Positions 36,481 through 44,502 of a stretch of DNA of 64,000 nucleotides are shown here, piece after piece. The notes below the pieces were generated by a model. The model was not told the origin of the DNA and searched no databases. It saw nothing but the letters and a program-made list of their open reading frames with translations. The stretch comes from Pasteuria penetrans (GTDB lineage: Bacteria > Bacillota > Bacilli > Thermoactinomycetales > Thermoactinomycetaceae). The translations under genes and the position numbers were made by a program. The number at the start of each line of letters is the position of its first letter. The first letter of the stretch is position 1. The stretch spans positions 1 to 64,000 of the forward strand of contig NZ_UZAC03000002.1 of assembly GCF_900538055.1 (NCBI RefSeq). Reading direction: 5' to 3'.

Positions 36481-37508
36481 CCGCTAGGCACAATATACAG
36501 CAAACAGAAGTACTACCATCCAAGAAAATGGCGGAGGGCCGGGGATCGATAGGCAGACGGTTGCAGAGTTTGGAAGCAATCTAAAGAACAATCCGTACGT
36601 CATTTGGAATCAAAGGTGTGCAGATACCTACTTTCCACCTGAAGTCAAACGAGTGAATATCCCAAAGCCTAAGGGCAGCAAGGGACTACTCAGAATTCCT
36701 ACCGTAGCACCATCGGGTTGCTCAAACCGTCATCAAGAACAGACTAGAAACCCTATCCCCATTTTCATGCCCCATTCTATGGATGTCGTCGAGGAGAATC
36801 GGCCATTCAGGCTCTCCGGTCCCGTCGAAAGAACGGTTGGACCTATACCTGGGAGATCGATCTCGACATCAAAGGGTACTTTGATCCTAATTTCGCATGA
36901 CATGATCATACAAGCCCTTCACCTCGTTACGGAGGACAAAACGATACTGCCCTACTGCAAAAGATGGCTAAGGACGGGTTTGTTCAAATGCCGTTTGAAA
37001 CGGGCCAAACAGTAACCGAAAGGCACACCGCAGGGTTGAAGTCCCTCAGTCCCCATTGTTGGCCAATCTATTCTTGCATTGTGTAAATGACTGGTGCAAC
37101 ACCCACAGGGAGGTTCAGTATTCCTAGACTTCAATCCAACCATTAGTCGGAAAACCAGGAGTAAGATGATGGAACGTCTGAGGACAATGAAAATACATCG
37201 ATGGACACGAGTGAACGAGGATAGCCGAGCAACTCAATCCAATACGGGTAGGTTGGATCAATTACTATGGCGTCTTCCATCCATCCAAAGTCACGAAAGC
37301 CCCACAATACCTGGTAAACAACGGATTGAAGAAATGGACGAAACGCAGGTATAAAGGACTCAAGGGGGGATGAGGAAAGGCTAGCAGATGGATATATTAC
37401 ATCCGTTCAGGGTATAGGAAGTTGTTTGCGCATTGGCATCTATTCGAATGAATCTTAATCTTATGGACCATAAGATCCGCATAATGCGAGAGTAGTACGT
37501 GTGGTTCT
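36481..37508 (+). mobile_element. Group II intron relic with broken RT and domain V
   Basis: The RT reading jumps between frames: QTEVLPSKKMAEGRG, SIDRQTVAEF, then VNIPKPKGSKGLLRIPTVAP (matching VEIPKPYGGKRPLGIPTIGD), PLLANLFLH, then FLDFNPTISRKTRSKM. The YxDD part is deleted. Domain V at 37474-37507 begins GATCCGCATAATGCGAGAG, so its triad is ATC rather than AGC. The relic cannot encode a protein and probably cannot splice. The same internal deletion junction (…TGCAAC/…GGTTCAGTATTCC) appears in the relic split at 1698/5040, so the two share a defective ancestor. Confidence 0.72.
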
Positions 37509-37652
37509 GTGAGAGGGTTGGCTGAGATGCCAGCCCTACTCGACGTGAGAAGGTTGGCTGAGATGCCAGCCCTACTCGACGTGAGAGGGTTGACCGGGAT
37601 GCCAGCCCTACTCGACGTGAGAGGGTTGACCGGGATGCCAGCCCTACTTAAC
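37509..37652 (+). repeat. Four tandem 36-bp copies of the intron 3' end (domain VI + TCGAC)
   Basis: Units at 37509, 37545, 37581 and 37617, each beginning GTGAGAGGGTTG and ending TGCCAGCCCTACTCGAC; the last ends TTAAC. Units 1-2 have GGCTGAGATG, units 3-4 GACCGGGATG. The first unit is the true domain VI after domain V. There are no spacers between units, so this is not a CRISPR array. Confidence 0.9.
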
Positions 37653-37825
37653 AATATTCCGAACGAAACTTGTTAGATCATTCTTTTCCGCGGTAGCATC
37701 CTATCATTCTATATGTACATGTATAAGAATATAGACTATAATTAGTAGATGGGCACCGCTACCCCCTACCAGGGAGAGAGTGGTGTGTCTATCCTAAAAA
37801 AACAGGGGGAAGGGTGCAGTTCATT

Positions 37826-38266
37826 ATGGTGAGAACAGTAAAAATAAAAACAGTCATTCTATTCGCCTCCACTGGTCTACTGACCTTCATGGGGGAAAAT
37901 AGCATCACCGCCAGTTCAATAGAGAATCATGGAGGTGGTATTCCCGAATCATCATACATCAAGGGGGAACTGGTATCGAATATAAGGAAAATCAATAGTC
38001 AATATAAAACACTACTCGAAAAAAAAATACAAAATCCAAATGAAATATCTAGGGAGGATGTGGGAAAGTTTGTAGATGAAACAAATAAAATTGCTAATAA
38101 ATACGGATCTACAAATAAAATTACTCTGGAGAAAGTATGGTCAACACTGACGAAGGAGGCAGGAGAAGCTCGCAGGGATCCATCGGGGTATAAAAAGCGC
38201 AAGGAACGGACGGAGAAATTGAAAGAGGAGGGATTGAAACAGCTTGCATCCGGATCGCTTGTATAA
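37826..38266 (+). CDS. Small secreted helical protein, unknown
   Basis: 146 residues from ATG 37826 (GGGGGAAGGG lies 12 bp upstream; a GTG at 37814 is also in frame). The first 30 residues form a signal peptide (VRTVKIKTVILFASTGLLTF). The rest is hydrophilic, Lys/Glu-rich and probably helical, with ISREDVGKFVDETNKIANKYG and a basic KKRKERTEKLKEEG near the end. I do not recognise it. Size, export signal and absence of an operon resemble lineage-specific spore-coat or secreted proteins, but this is a guess. The signal-peptide style resembles the 5692 and 15099 proteins, without sequence similarity beyond that. Confidence 0.6.
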   Translation: MVRTVKIKTVILFASTGLLTFMGENSITASSIENHGGGIPESSYIKGELVSNIRKINSQYKTLLEKKIQNPNEISREDVGKFVDETNKIANKYGSTNKITLEKVWSTLTKEAGEARRDPSGYKKRKERTEKLKEEGLKQLASGSLV

Positions 38267-39655
38267 TGTCTCTAGTCAGTTTCTCCGTTAACTTTTTGAA
38301 GGATTTACTAAGGCTTGGGCCTGAGGACAAAATTCCCTTGTTCACTCAGCCTCCCCCTATACCAGGGTTTCCAAACCCTAATAGTTACGGGTCAGGGAGG
38401 CCCAGAGGAGTCCTATTTTTTATGATTCACAATAAATGTAATAAAATATAAATTTACCTTAATTACTATATATCCATTCTCCCCCGTTATTTTCCTTCTA
38501 CGTAGAACCCCTTTGTTGGACCTGTTTTAGTTACTCCCGGTTGAAATATCTTGCAGGTGGGGATTTTTTCCTCTCTGGATTCTTGGGTATCGGGTCAAAA
38601 GTCCGCGGTGGGGCTCCCGAATCCGCGGGAGCCTATCCGAATTTCTAATCAGGATATAGTTATCTACTAGATGGTAGTACCTATGAACATCTCTATTACA
38701 TAATTCCATTTTTTTGTAAAGGAAAACCATAGCAAAGAAGAGATTTGAAAGTATATAGAACTGCTAAGACCTTTTCTGGACCATCTCTCTTCCCAACAAC
38801 GGGAGGAAGGGCAAACCCAGAATGGGTCGTCCTCTGTGGGACCGGCGCGTGGTTCTCAGTATGATAGTGATTCACAAGGTCTACTGGGGATCCACATGGG
38901 ACGAAATGGGGGAAACGATCCGTCTACGCAACGGATCAGGGATGAAAACGCCATCCCCAAGTACTTGTAAAAGATATTGGAAGTTTCTAAAAGGGAATCC
39001 CAAGATACTAGACCAGTTGATTTCATTCTGCATCTATATTGCAAAGGGGGAGGGGATGCTGAATCCAATCGTTCTTCTTGATGGATGCGATGGATGGTGG
39101 TTCCATCATAGGATCATCATGAAATGGTAGGCTGGGGATATAAGGAAGGTAAGGGTATGGGAATCATAGCCCTATCTATTTCGAACAAAATACTATTAGC
39201 TCATATGCGGTATCCCCGATCTGACTTACTATGTTCATTATTATAAAATAGTATGTATATTTTATTTATATAAATATTATTACATAATATCGATATCCAT
39301 AAACAGATTTGGGGGTAATACTACTTAATAGATGCAAATGGGAGGGGCTGTTCGCACCCCTCCAAAGAGGACTGATGAAATGATAATCGAATTCAACAGT
39401 AAACTTATGTAGGTCTGCGGACAACGTTGGATCTATACGGGCCACACACAGGAAGAATTTCATAATTCTACAGACCCCTACATCCCCTCATACCACAAAC
39501 TTCATCTGGTAATATCGGATCAACCCCCTATTTTTATCCCACCGGGGCAAAATAACCCTACCATTTGTCTGTGTGGAACAAAACAAATCAATGCCCTATT
39601 TTGATTCGTAATCACCCTTTTTTATAGATATAAATTCATATAATGAATATTCCAT
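38267..39655. other. Long intergenic stretch, mostly decayed
   Basis: No firm gene. A GC hairpin (GGCTCCCG … CGGGAGCC) lies at 38615-38636 without a T run. The 38822-39130 plus-strand frame (GRPLWDRRVVLSMIVIHKVY … NPIVLLDGCDGWWFHHR) has the look of a transposase N-terminal fragment but I cannot place it. TGTCGGGTC/TATCGGGTCAAAAGT is shared with 7130. Confidence 0.4.
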
Positions 39656-39742
39656 TCAGGAATAATAAATAATCCAAACCACCCCTGCCATGGCAAAAAC
39701 CATAGCAACACAGAATACCACAAGAGCCAGCTTATCCATCAT
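39656..39742 (-). CDS. 28-residue membrane micro-ORF coupled to mutS2
   Basis: MMDKLALVVFCVAMVFAMAG, then VVWIIYYS and a stop. Its ATG overlaps the mutS2 TGA (ATGA arrangement), so translation could be coupled. The peptide is one hydrophobic helix with an Asp-Lys head, like known single-span small membrane proteins. No family is recognised; evidence is its position and composition only. Confidence 0.5.
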   Translation of the reverse strand: MMDKLALVVFCVAMVFAMAGVVWIIYYS

Positions 39743-42171
39743 GACAACTCAACAACCGTTACACCTGTATCTCCTTCCCCCTGCCGCCCTAATCGAAAAC
39801 GGTGTACCGAACGATGACTGGATAGAAACTCATGTATAACACGACGCAATGTCCCTGTTCCCTTACCATGAATCACCGTTACCTGCTTATGTCGGGCCAA
39901 TATAGCCGCATCGAGATAGGCATCTAATTCATACAGAACCTCTTCAACCCTCATACCTCGCAGATTCACCTCTGTCAGTACTTTCCGCTCCACCTTAAAG
40001 GAGGGCGTGGGTATAGATGGTGGACGATCCCCCCTACGTGAAGGGGTTTTCTTCTGAGTCTTATCACCCCATAGGCGTTCCACCTGCGCAGACGAAACAC
40101 TCATCCTCATCCTTCCTACCTCCACTTGGAGTCGATTTCCACGTTCTATTTTTACTACCCTCCCCTCCCGATTGAGATTCTTCACTAGTACCTTGTCCCC
40201 CACCCTCAACGATTGCTGTCCATCCCGAACCACAGGGGTAAATGGGGAATCATCGTTCCATCCCGCCGTTTGGCGTAAACGGCACTTAGCTTCACTCACC
40301 TGGTGCTCTAACGGAAAATCATCCGATAATGCTTGCCCCTTTTCCAATCTAGATAACCTCGTCCTCAATCCATCTAAAAGCCGCTCAGCCTCCTGCTCCG
40401 TTTGCTGAACCAACTCGGTGGCCCGTTGTTCTGCCTTCGCCCGTAGGCTCACCTGTTCCTTGATCCACCGGTCTCGTTCACCCCTCAACTGATCCCTCTC
40501 CTGCATTGCCTGTTGACGCAGTGACTCTGCTTTTAAACGCTCCGCCTTAGCACGTTGCTGCTCCTCATCAAGGGCGGCCAATACGTCTTTCATTTGGCAA
40601 TCCGTGTTTGCCAAATGAAAACGAGCCCTCTCTAGAGTTTCCTTATCCAGACCCAAACGTCTTGCAATCGTCAATGCATGACTCTTCCCGGGCATGCCCA
40701 CCCGCAATCGGAATGTTGGAGCCAACGTTTTCCGATCGAATTCCATACCCGCATTTTGCAATCGCGAGTGTCCATGAGCAAACAATTTCAGAACCTCAAA
40801 GTGGGTGGAAACCAATAAGTGACCCCCGTAAGATAGTAGTTTTTCCAAGAGTGCGGCCGCCAAAGCAGCCCCCTCTGCGGGATCCGTACCCGATCCCAAC
40901 TCGTCCAAAAGAAGGAGGGCGGGTTGTTCTCTATCCCCCTGTGGGGACTTCACTATTTTCAAAATATGTAGAATGTGCTTTAAATGACCGGAAAAAGTAC
41001 TCAAATTCTGCGTTATACTCTGTTCATCACCGATATCCGCAAGAATGCATCGGTAAACAGGCATCACACTCTCCTCACGAGCTGGAATGGGTATACCCGC
41101 CTGTACCATCAAGGTACATAACCCCAGGGTTTTAAGAGCTACCGTTTTCCCCCCTGTATTAGGGCCTGTGATAACCAACCCTCTCCGCCCCTCGTCCAGT
41201 CGCAAATCTATCGGTACGGCCCTGGTCCTTGACAATAGAGGATGAAAAACCCCTTTGAGATCCAATTGCCATCCCTGTGTAATCTTGGGACAAACGGCAT
41301 GTTGCTGCCGGGCAAAACGTGCTAAGGCAAGCCGTACATCTAATTCGGCTAACGCAGCAGTATGAATCCTCAGGACCTCGTATTCCGATGCCACCGCCGC
41401 ACTCAAGACACGCAAAATACGCTCTGTTTCCACCTCCTCTTCCTTCATCAATTCAGATAAATAGTTATTTTTCTCCACCACCCCTGTAGGTTCAACAAAA
41501 ACTGTTGCACCGGAGGAGGAGCGATCATGAACAATCCCCGGCACGGCCTGCTGCAGGGATTGCTTGACGGGAATACAATATCGACCATTACGCACGGTAA
41601 CAAGAGGCTCCTGCAGAAGAGCCTTATTCTGGGGATCATGCAGGAAACGTTGCAATTGTGATCGAATTGCCTCCCGCGAATCACGCAACCTCCTACGGAT
41701 TCGTGCTAAATCAGCACTCGCTTGATCGCAAATCTCACCCTTGTCATCTACGGAACGCTGTAGATCCTCCACCAGAACCGGCAAATGGGCGAACGATGCC
41801 AATAAATACCTCATATGGGGCCATGGATTCGTCTTACTCTCGGCTTTCTCAATGATCCGTTTCGCGCAATCCGCAATTACCAGTGCCCGAAGTATACCCA
41901 ACAATTGCGGCGCTGACAGGATACCACCCACCCGTGCACGTAGTAGAATCTCCCCCAATTCTGGAACACCTTGTAGGGAGAGGCCACCCGTACGACGCAT
42001 CACATGGATAGCCTCCTCCGTGATCGCCAAACGTTCCACAACCTCTTCATACCTAGCGCTGGGTAATAACTTGTCGATCATCTCAGTCCCAGCGGGAGTT
42101 TCTGCCCCGACACGGATCCGCTGTTGCACAGCCTGGTATTCCAGGGAGGCCAAACTCCAAATTTCCTCCAT
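39739..42171 (-). CDS. mutS2: MutS2 (Smr-domain ATPase, ribosome-collision/recombination factor)
   Basis: 810 residues from ATG 42171, which has GGAGGGG 4-5 bp upstream; the frame extends 13 codons further. N-terminal core helices, then the MutS-type ATPase: Walker A GPNTGGKTVALKTLG, Walker B LLLDELGSGTDPAEGAALAAALL, STHFEVLK. A long Glu/Arg/Gln-rich coiled coil (about 525-625), a KOW-like basic segment (VGDKVLVKNLNREGRVVKI) and a C-terminal Smr domain VNLRGMRVEEVLYELD … VIHGKGTGTLR follow. In Bacillus it splits stalled, collided ribosomes and was earlier described as anti-recombination. It lies in the zapA-cvpA-(polX)-mutS2 neighbourhood, with polX replaced here by a SleB-like gene. Confidence 0.95.
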   Translation of the reverse strand: MEEIWSLASLEYQAVQQRIRVGAETPAGTEMIDKLLPSARYEEVVERLAITEEAIHVMRRTGGLSLQGVPELGEILLRARVGGILSAPQLLGILRALVIADCAKRIIEKAESKTNPWPHMRYLLASFAHLPVLVEDLQRSVDDKGEICDQASADLARIRRRLRDSREAIRSQLQRFLHDPQNKALLQEPLVTVRNGRYCIPVKQSLQQAVPGIVHDRSSSGATVFVEPTGVVEKNNYLSELMKEEEVETERILRVLSAAVASEYEVLRIHTAALAELDVRLALARFARQQHAVCPKITQGWQLDLKGVFHPLLSRTRAVPIDLRLDEGRRGLVITGPNTGGKTVALKTLGLCTLMVQAGIPIPAREESVMPVYRCILADIGDEQSITQNLSTFSGHLKHILHILKIVKSPQGDREQPALLLLDELGSGTDPAEGAALAAALLEKLLSYGGHLLVSTHFEVLKLFAHGHSRLQNAGMEFDRKTLAPTFRLRVGMPGKSHALTIARRLGLDKETLERARFHLANTDCQMKDVLAALDEEQQRAKAERLKAESLRQQAMQERDQLRGERDRWIKEQVSLRAKAEQRATELVQQTEQEAERLLDGLRTRLSRLEKGQALSDDFPLEHQVSEAKCRLRQTAGWNDDSPFTPVVRDGQQSLRVGDKVLVKNLNREGRVVKIERGNRLQVEVGRMRMSVSSAQVERLWGDKTQKKTPSRRGDRPPSIPTPSFKVERKVLTEVNLRGMRVEEVLYELDAYLDAAILARHKQVTVIHGKGTGTLRRVIHEFLSSHRSVHRFRLGRQGEGDTGVTVVELS

Positions 42172-42200
42172 TTTCCCCTCCGGCCCCCTTAATCCTTTCT

Positions 42201-43535
42201 CTATCGACAAAATACATGTCGTCCGATCCGTTTTACAGGTGATCGCGTGCGAATCCAGCGCGACGTCGCACGGCCAGGATTGTAATAGTAGAGCGCTTTA
42301 TCCGCAGGATCCCAGCCCAATAATGCATCCTCTACCGCCCGATAAGCATCTTCATCCGGTTCCAGCCAGATTTGCCCATCCACAACCGCATCGAAAGCCC
42401 GTGGTTGGAAAATGACACCAGAAACAGTGGCGGGAAAGTCACCACTCTCCAAACGATTGAGAATCACCGCTGCAACGGCCACCTGCCCCACATAAGGTTC
42501 ACCACGCGCCTCCGCATAAACCGCCCGCGCAATAAGATCAAAATCCTTGTCACTCAAACCCCCATGAAAACGGCCCCTATGATTCTTCTGTTTCTTGTAT
42601 TCTGCCGTATCGCGCCCTACTCGTTCCTGCTTAGAAGCACGCCCCTGTTTCTCGTGCCCCTCACGCCGTGTACGCTCCTGTTTTTCGTGCTCCTCACGCC
42701 GTGTACGCTCCCGTTTTTCGTGCTCCTCACGCCGTGTACGCTCCCGTTTTTCGTGCTCCTCACGCCGTATACGCTCCCGTTTTGCACGCTCCTCACGCTG
42801 TGTACGCTCCTGTTTCGCATGCTCCTCGAGCTGCCGCCTACTACGTTCTTCCTGCTCGGCGTGCTCCCTACGTTCTTGCCTAGCATACCTCTCCCGTTTA
42901 GGGGATTCCTCATGATGTTTCGCATACTCCCGCTCGCCATGGTCTTGATGTTCTACACGTTCCCGTCCTTCATAGCCAGGAAGATTCCCCATGCGAGCAT
43001 GGCGTGGAACACGATGGGAGGAACGGGGACGACGAAACTTGTGAATCCCTTCGGGCCCTGGGAATCCGTCCTCCCTACCCTCACCCCTGCGGGGTTCCCG
43101 ATCTGGATCCCCCCCCTCTGGGGGAGGATTTTCAGGGGGAGATAAGGGTCGCCGCCCCCCCCTAGATGGGGATCCCTCCCCTTCCCACTTCCATCTCCTT
43201 TCTGGATCCGTTGACTGTGAAAACCCTCTGGGCATGGTTTCATTTCGTATCCATCTCCTCGATGGTAACTGATCCAGCTCAAATGGGGGATACGGATGCG
43301 GTTGGTGGTCACGGTAACGATCATGGACCGACGCCCGAATCCTCCTTCCATGTGGATCATAAACACGATGAACAAAAAAATGTAGGGCCTTGCCCACCTG
43401 AGAATGGTAATCGGTGTAAGAGTCCGGGGATTTTGGTTCCCCACGGGTCGGATGGGAAAAAAAAGCAAAACCTGCCGGCAAAAGGACCAATAACAAAAAT
43501 ATTGCCACTATGCTCCCTATCCACTGATATCGCAC
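42201..43535 (-). CDS. SleB/CwlJ-type spore cortex hydrolase with charged repeat region
   Basis: GTG at 43535 is the chosen start: GAGGGAG is placed 5-8 bp upstream and a membrane/signal helix (IGSIVAIFLLLVLLPAGFAFF) follows at once. 444 residues. Residues about 40-180 are Pro/Arg/Gly-rich; about 190-310 form a very charged region with five or six 11-residue repeats of the type EEHEKRERTRR (33 bp units at 42660-42830). The last 118 residues are a Hydrolase_2 domain: FDLIARAVYAEARGEPYVGQVAVAAVILNR with the catalytic Glu in AEARGE, then PRAFDAV and ALYYYNPGRATSRWI. Such enzymes degrade spore cortex at germination. SleB usually has an N-terminal peptidoglycan-binding domain, absent here; the charged arm may serve that role. 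Whether it is SleB or CwlJ is not decided. Confidence 0.85.
   Translation of the reverse strand: MRYQWIGSIVAIFLLLVLLPAGFAFFSHPTRGEPKSPDSYTDYHSQVGKALHFFVHRVYDPHGRRIRASVHDRYRDHQPHPYPPFELDQLPSRRWIRNETMPRGFSQSTDPERRWKWEGEGSPSRGGRRPLSPPENPPPEGGDPDREPRRGEGREDGFPGPEGIHKFRRPRSSHRVPRHARMGNLPGYEGRERVEHQDHGEREYAKHHEESPKRERYARQERREHAEQEERSRRQLEEHAKQERTQREERAKRERIRREEHEKRERTRREEHEKRERTRREEHEKQERTRREGHEKQGRASKQERVGRDTAEYKKQKNHRGRFHGGLSDKDFDLIARAVYAEARGEPYVGQVAVAAVILNRLESGDFPATVSGVIFQPRAFDAVVDGQIWLEPDEDAYRAVEDALLGWDPADKALYYYNPGRATSRWIRTRSPVKRIGRHVFCR
42660..42830 (-). repeat. 33-bp tandem repeats in the hydrolase gene
   Basis: Encode EEHEKRERTRR units, nearly identical in the central three copies and degenerate at both sides. 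Confidence 0.85.
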
Positions 43536-43718
43536 CGCATCTCCCTCACTTACCACACAGAAGAAGAACATCGATGCCCATGCCAAACCCGTGTTGCCTG
43601 TCACAGGAATATCCTGTGATGATAACGGGGGCAGCCCACGTTGGTGTTCTTCACCCCTAGGTTCCCATTACCTCCGCAGGATGATTCACAAAATCAGGGG
43701 GCCTCCATAATCAACAGC

Positions 43719-44162
43719 CTAATAGACATGTGGAGAAGGAAAGCGGTCGGGGAGCATTGTTGCCATTTTTCTAACTACGGGAGAATCCTCCATCATTTTG
43801 GATGCAATTCCGAATTGCAGATGAAGGAAAACAAATAACACAACGGCAGCGAGTGCCAGCGCTCGAACACTACCAAATAAAACCCCGAGAAAACGATCCA
43901 ACTGTTTGAGAACCGGAAGTCGTACCAAGGGACGCAAGAGACACCAAACAAACATGGCAAGGAGACGACCCATCACCAATAGGAGAAGGGAAATGAGGAG
44001 AGCCGTCAATGTACCCCCCGAATCCTTCCAATAGAGAAAAGCCAGTGCTACCCCAAACAACCATCCCAACAGGGCTATGAAGGGCGCTACGGCACCACGC
44101 ATATACCCCCATACAGCGGCCACCAGAAGAAACACGATGAGGATTGTATCTAGTGTACCCAT
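43719..44162 (-). CDS. CvpA family membrane protein (YshB)
   Basis: 147 residues with four hydrophobic helices: TILIVFLLVAAVWGYMRGAV, FIALLGWLFGVALAFLYW, LTALLISLLLLVMGRLLAMF and LALAAVVLFVFLHLQF. The amphipathic link LVRLPVLKQLDRFLGVLFGSVRAL carries the family's typical LDR-x-LG-x-xFG-x-xR motif. CvpA/YshB proteins are inner-membrane proteins linked to colicin V export in E. coli and to cell envelope maintenance elsewhere; the Bacillus role is not settled. It follows zapA by 69 bp, the conserved Bacillus order. Confidence 0.88.
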   Translation of the reverse strand: MGTLDTILIVFLLVAAVWGYMRGAVAPFIALLGWLFGVALAFLYWKDSGGTLTALLISLLLLVMGRLLAMFVWCLLRPLVRLPVLKQLDRFLGVLFGSVRALALAAVVLFVFLHLQFGIASKMMEDSPVVRKMATMLPDRFPSPHVY

Positions 44163-44231
44163 TCACTAACAACATCCATTCCGTAATTGATATAAGTAAA
44201 TTGTAAGCAAATGTTTGTAGAATGCCAGTTC

Positions 44232-44492
44232 CTAGGGTACCTCCTTGTCCAAGGACGCCGGAATCTCCTCATGTTTTTCTTTCAACTCGAGGAATTCTGC
44301 TGCTATATTGATAGCCGTCATCACCGCCAATCTCGTTGCATCGAGCCCGGGATTATTACTAGCCACCTTACACATTGTATCGTCTACATACTGCCCTATT
44401 TTTCGCATGGAATCTATACTCGTATCACCTGTAATGCGGTACTCCTGTCCGTGGATAGTAATCGTAAGTCTGTTGTGCAACCTATATGCCAC
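44232..44492 (-). CDS. zapA: Cell division protein ZapA (FtsZ-ring associated)
   Basis: 86 residues. RLTITIHGQEYRITGDTSIDSMRKIGQYVDDTMCKVA is the typical ZapA N-terminal beta-hairpin and helix, followed by the long coiled-coil helix LAVMTAINIAAEFLELKEKHEEI. It binds and bundles FtsZ. Start as GTG 44492 is close behind AGGGGAGA (3 bp); a TTG four codons later (44480) would have wider spacing, so the exact start is open. The gene is followed by cvpA as in Bacillus yshA-yshB, and begins just beyond the pheT stop on the same strand (10 bp), so pheT-zapA may be cotranscribed. Confidence 0.9.
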   Translation of the reverse strand: MAYRLHNRLTITIHGQEYRITGDTSIDSMRKIGQYVDDTMCKVASNNPGLDATRLAVMTAINIAAEFLELKEKHEEIPASLDKEVP

Positions 44493-44502
44493 TCTCCCCT
44501 AC

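Noticed and set aside
37397-37654. Possible CRISPR array or repeat protein on the minus strand
   Set aside because: The four 36-bp units have no spacers and equal group II intron domain VI; the ORF through them is an artefact.
38822-39130. 102-codon plus ORF as a real gene
   Set aside because: Looks like a transposase fragment but lacks catalytic motifs and ends; left as part of the gap description.
42372-43145. 257-codon plus ORF with repeated hydrophobic units
   Set aside because: Antisense of the charged repeats in the SleB-like gene.
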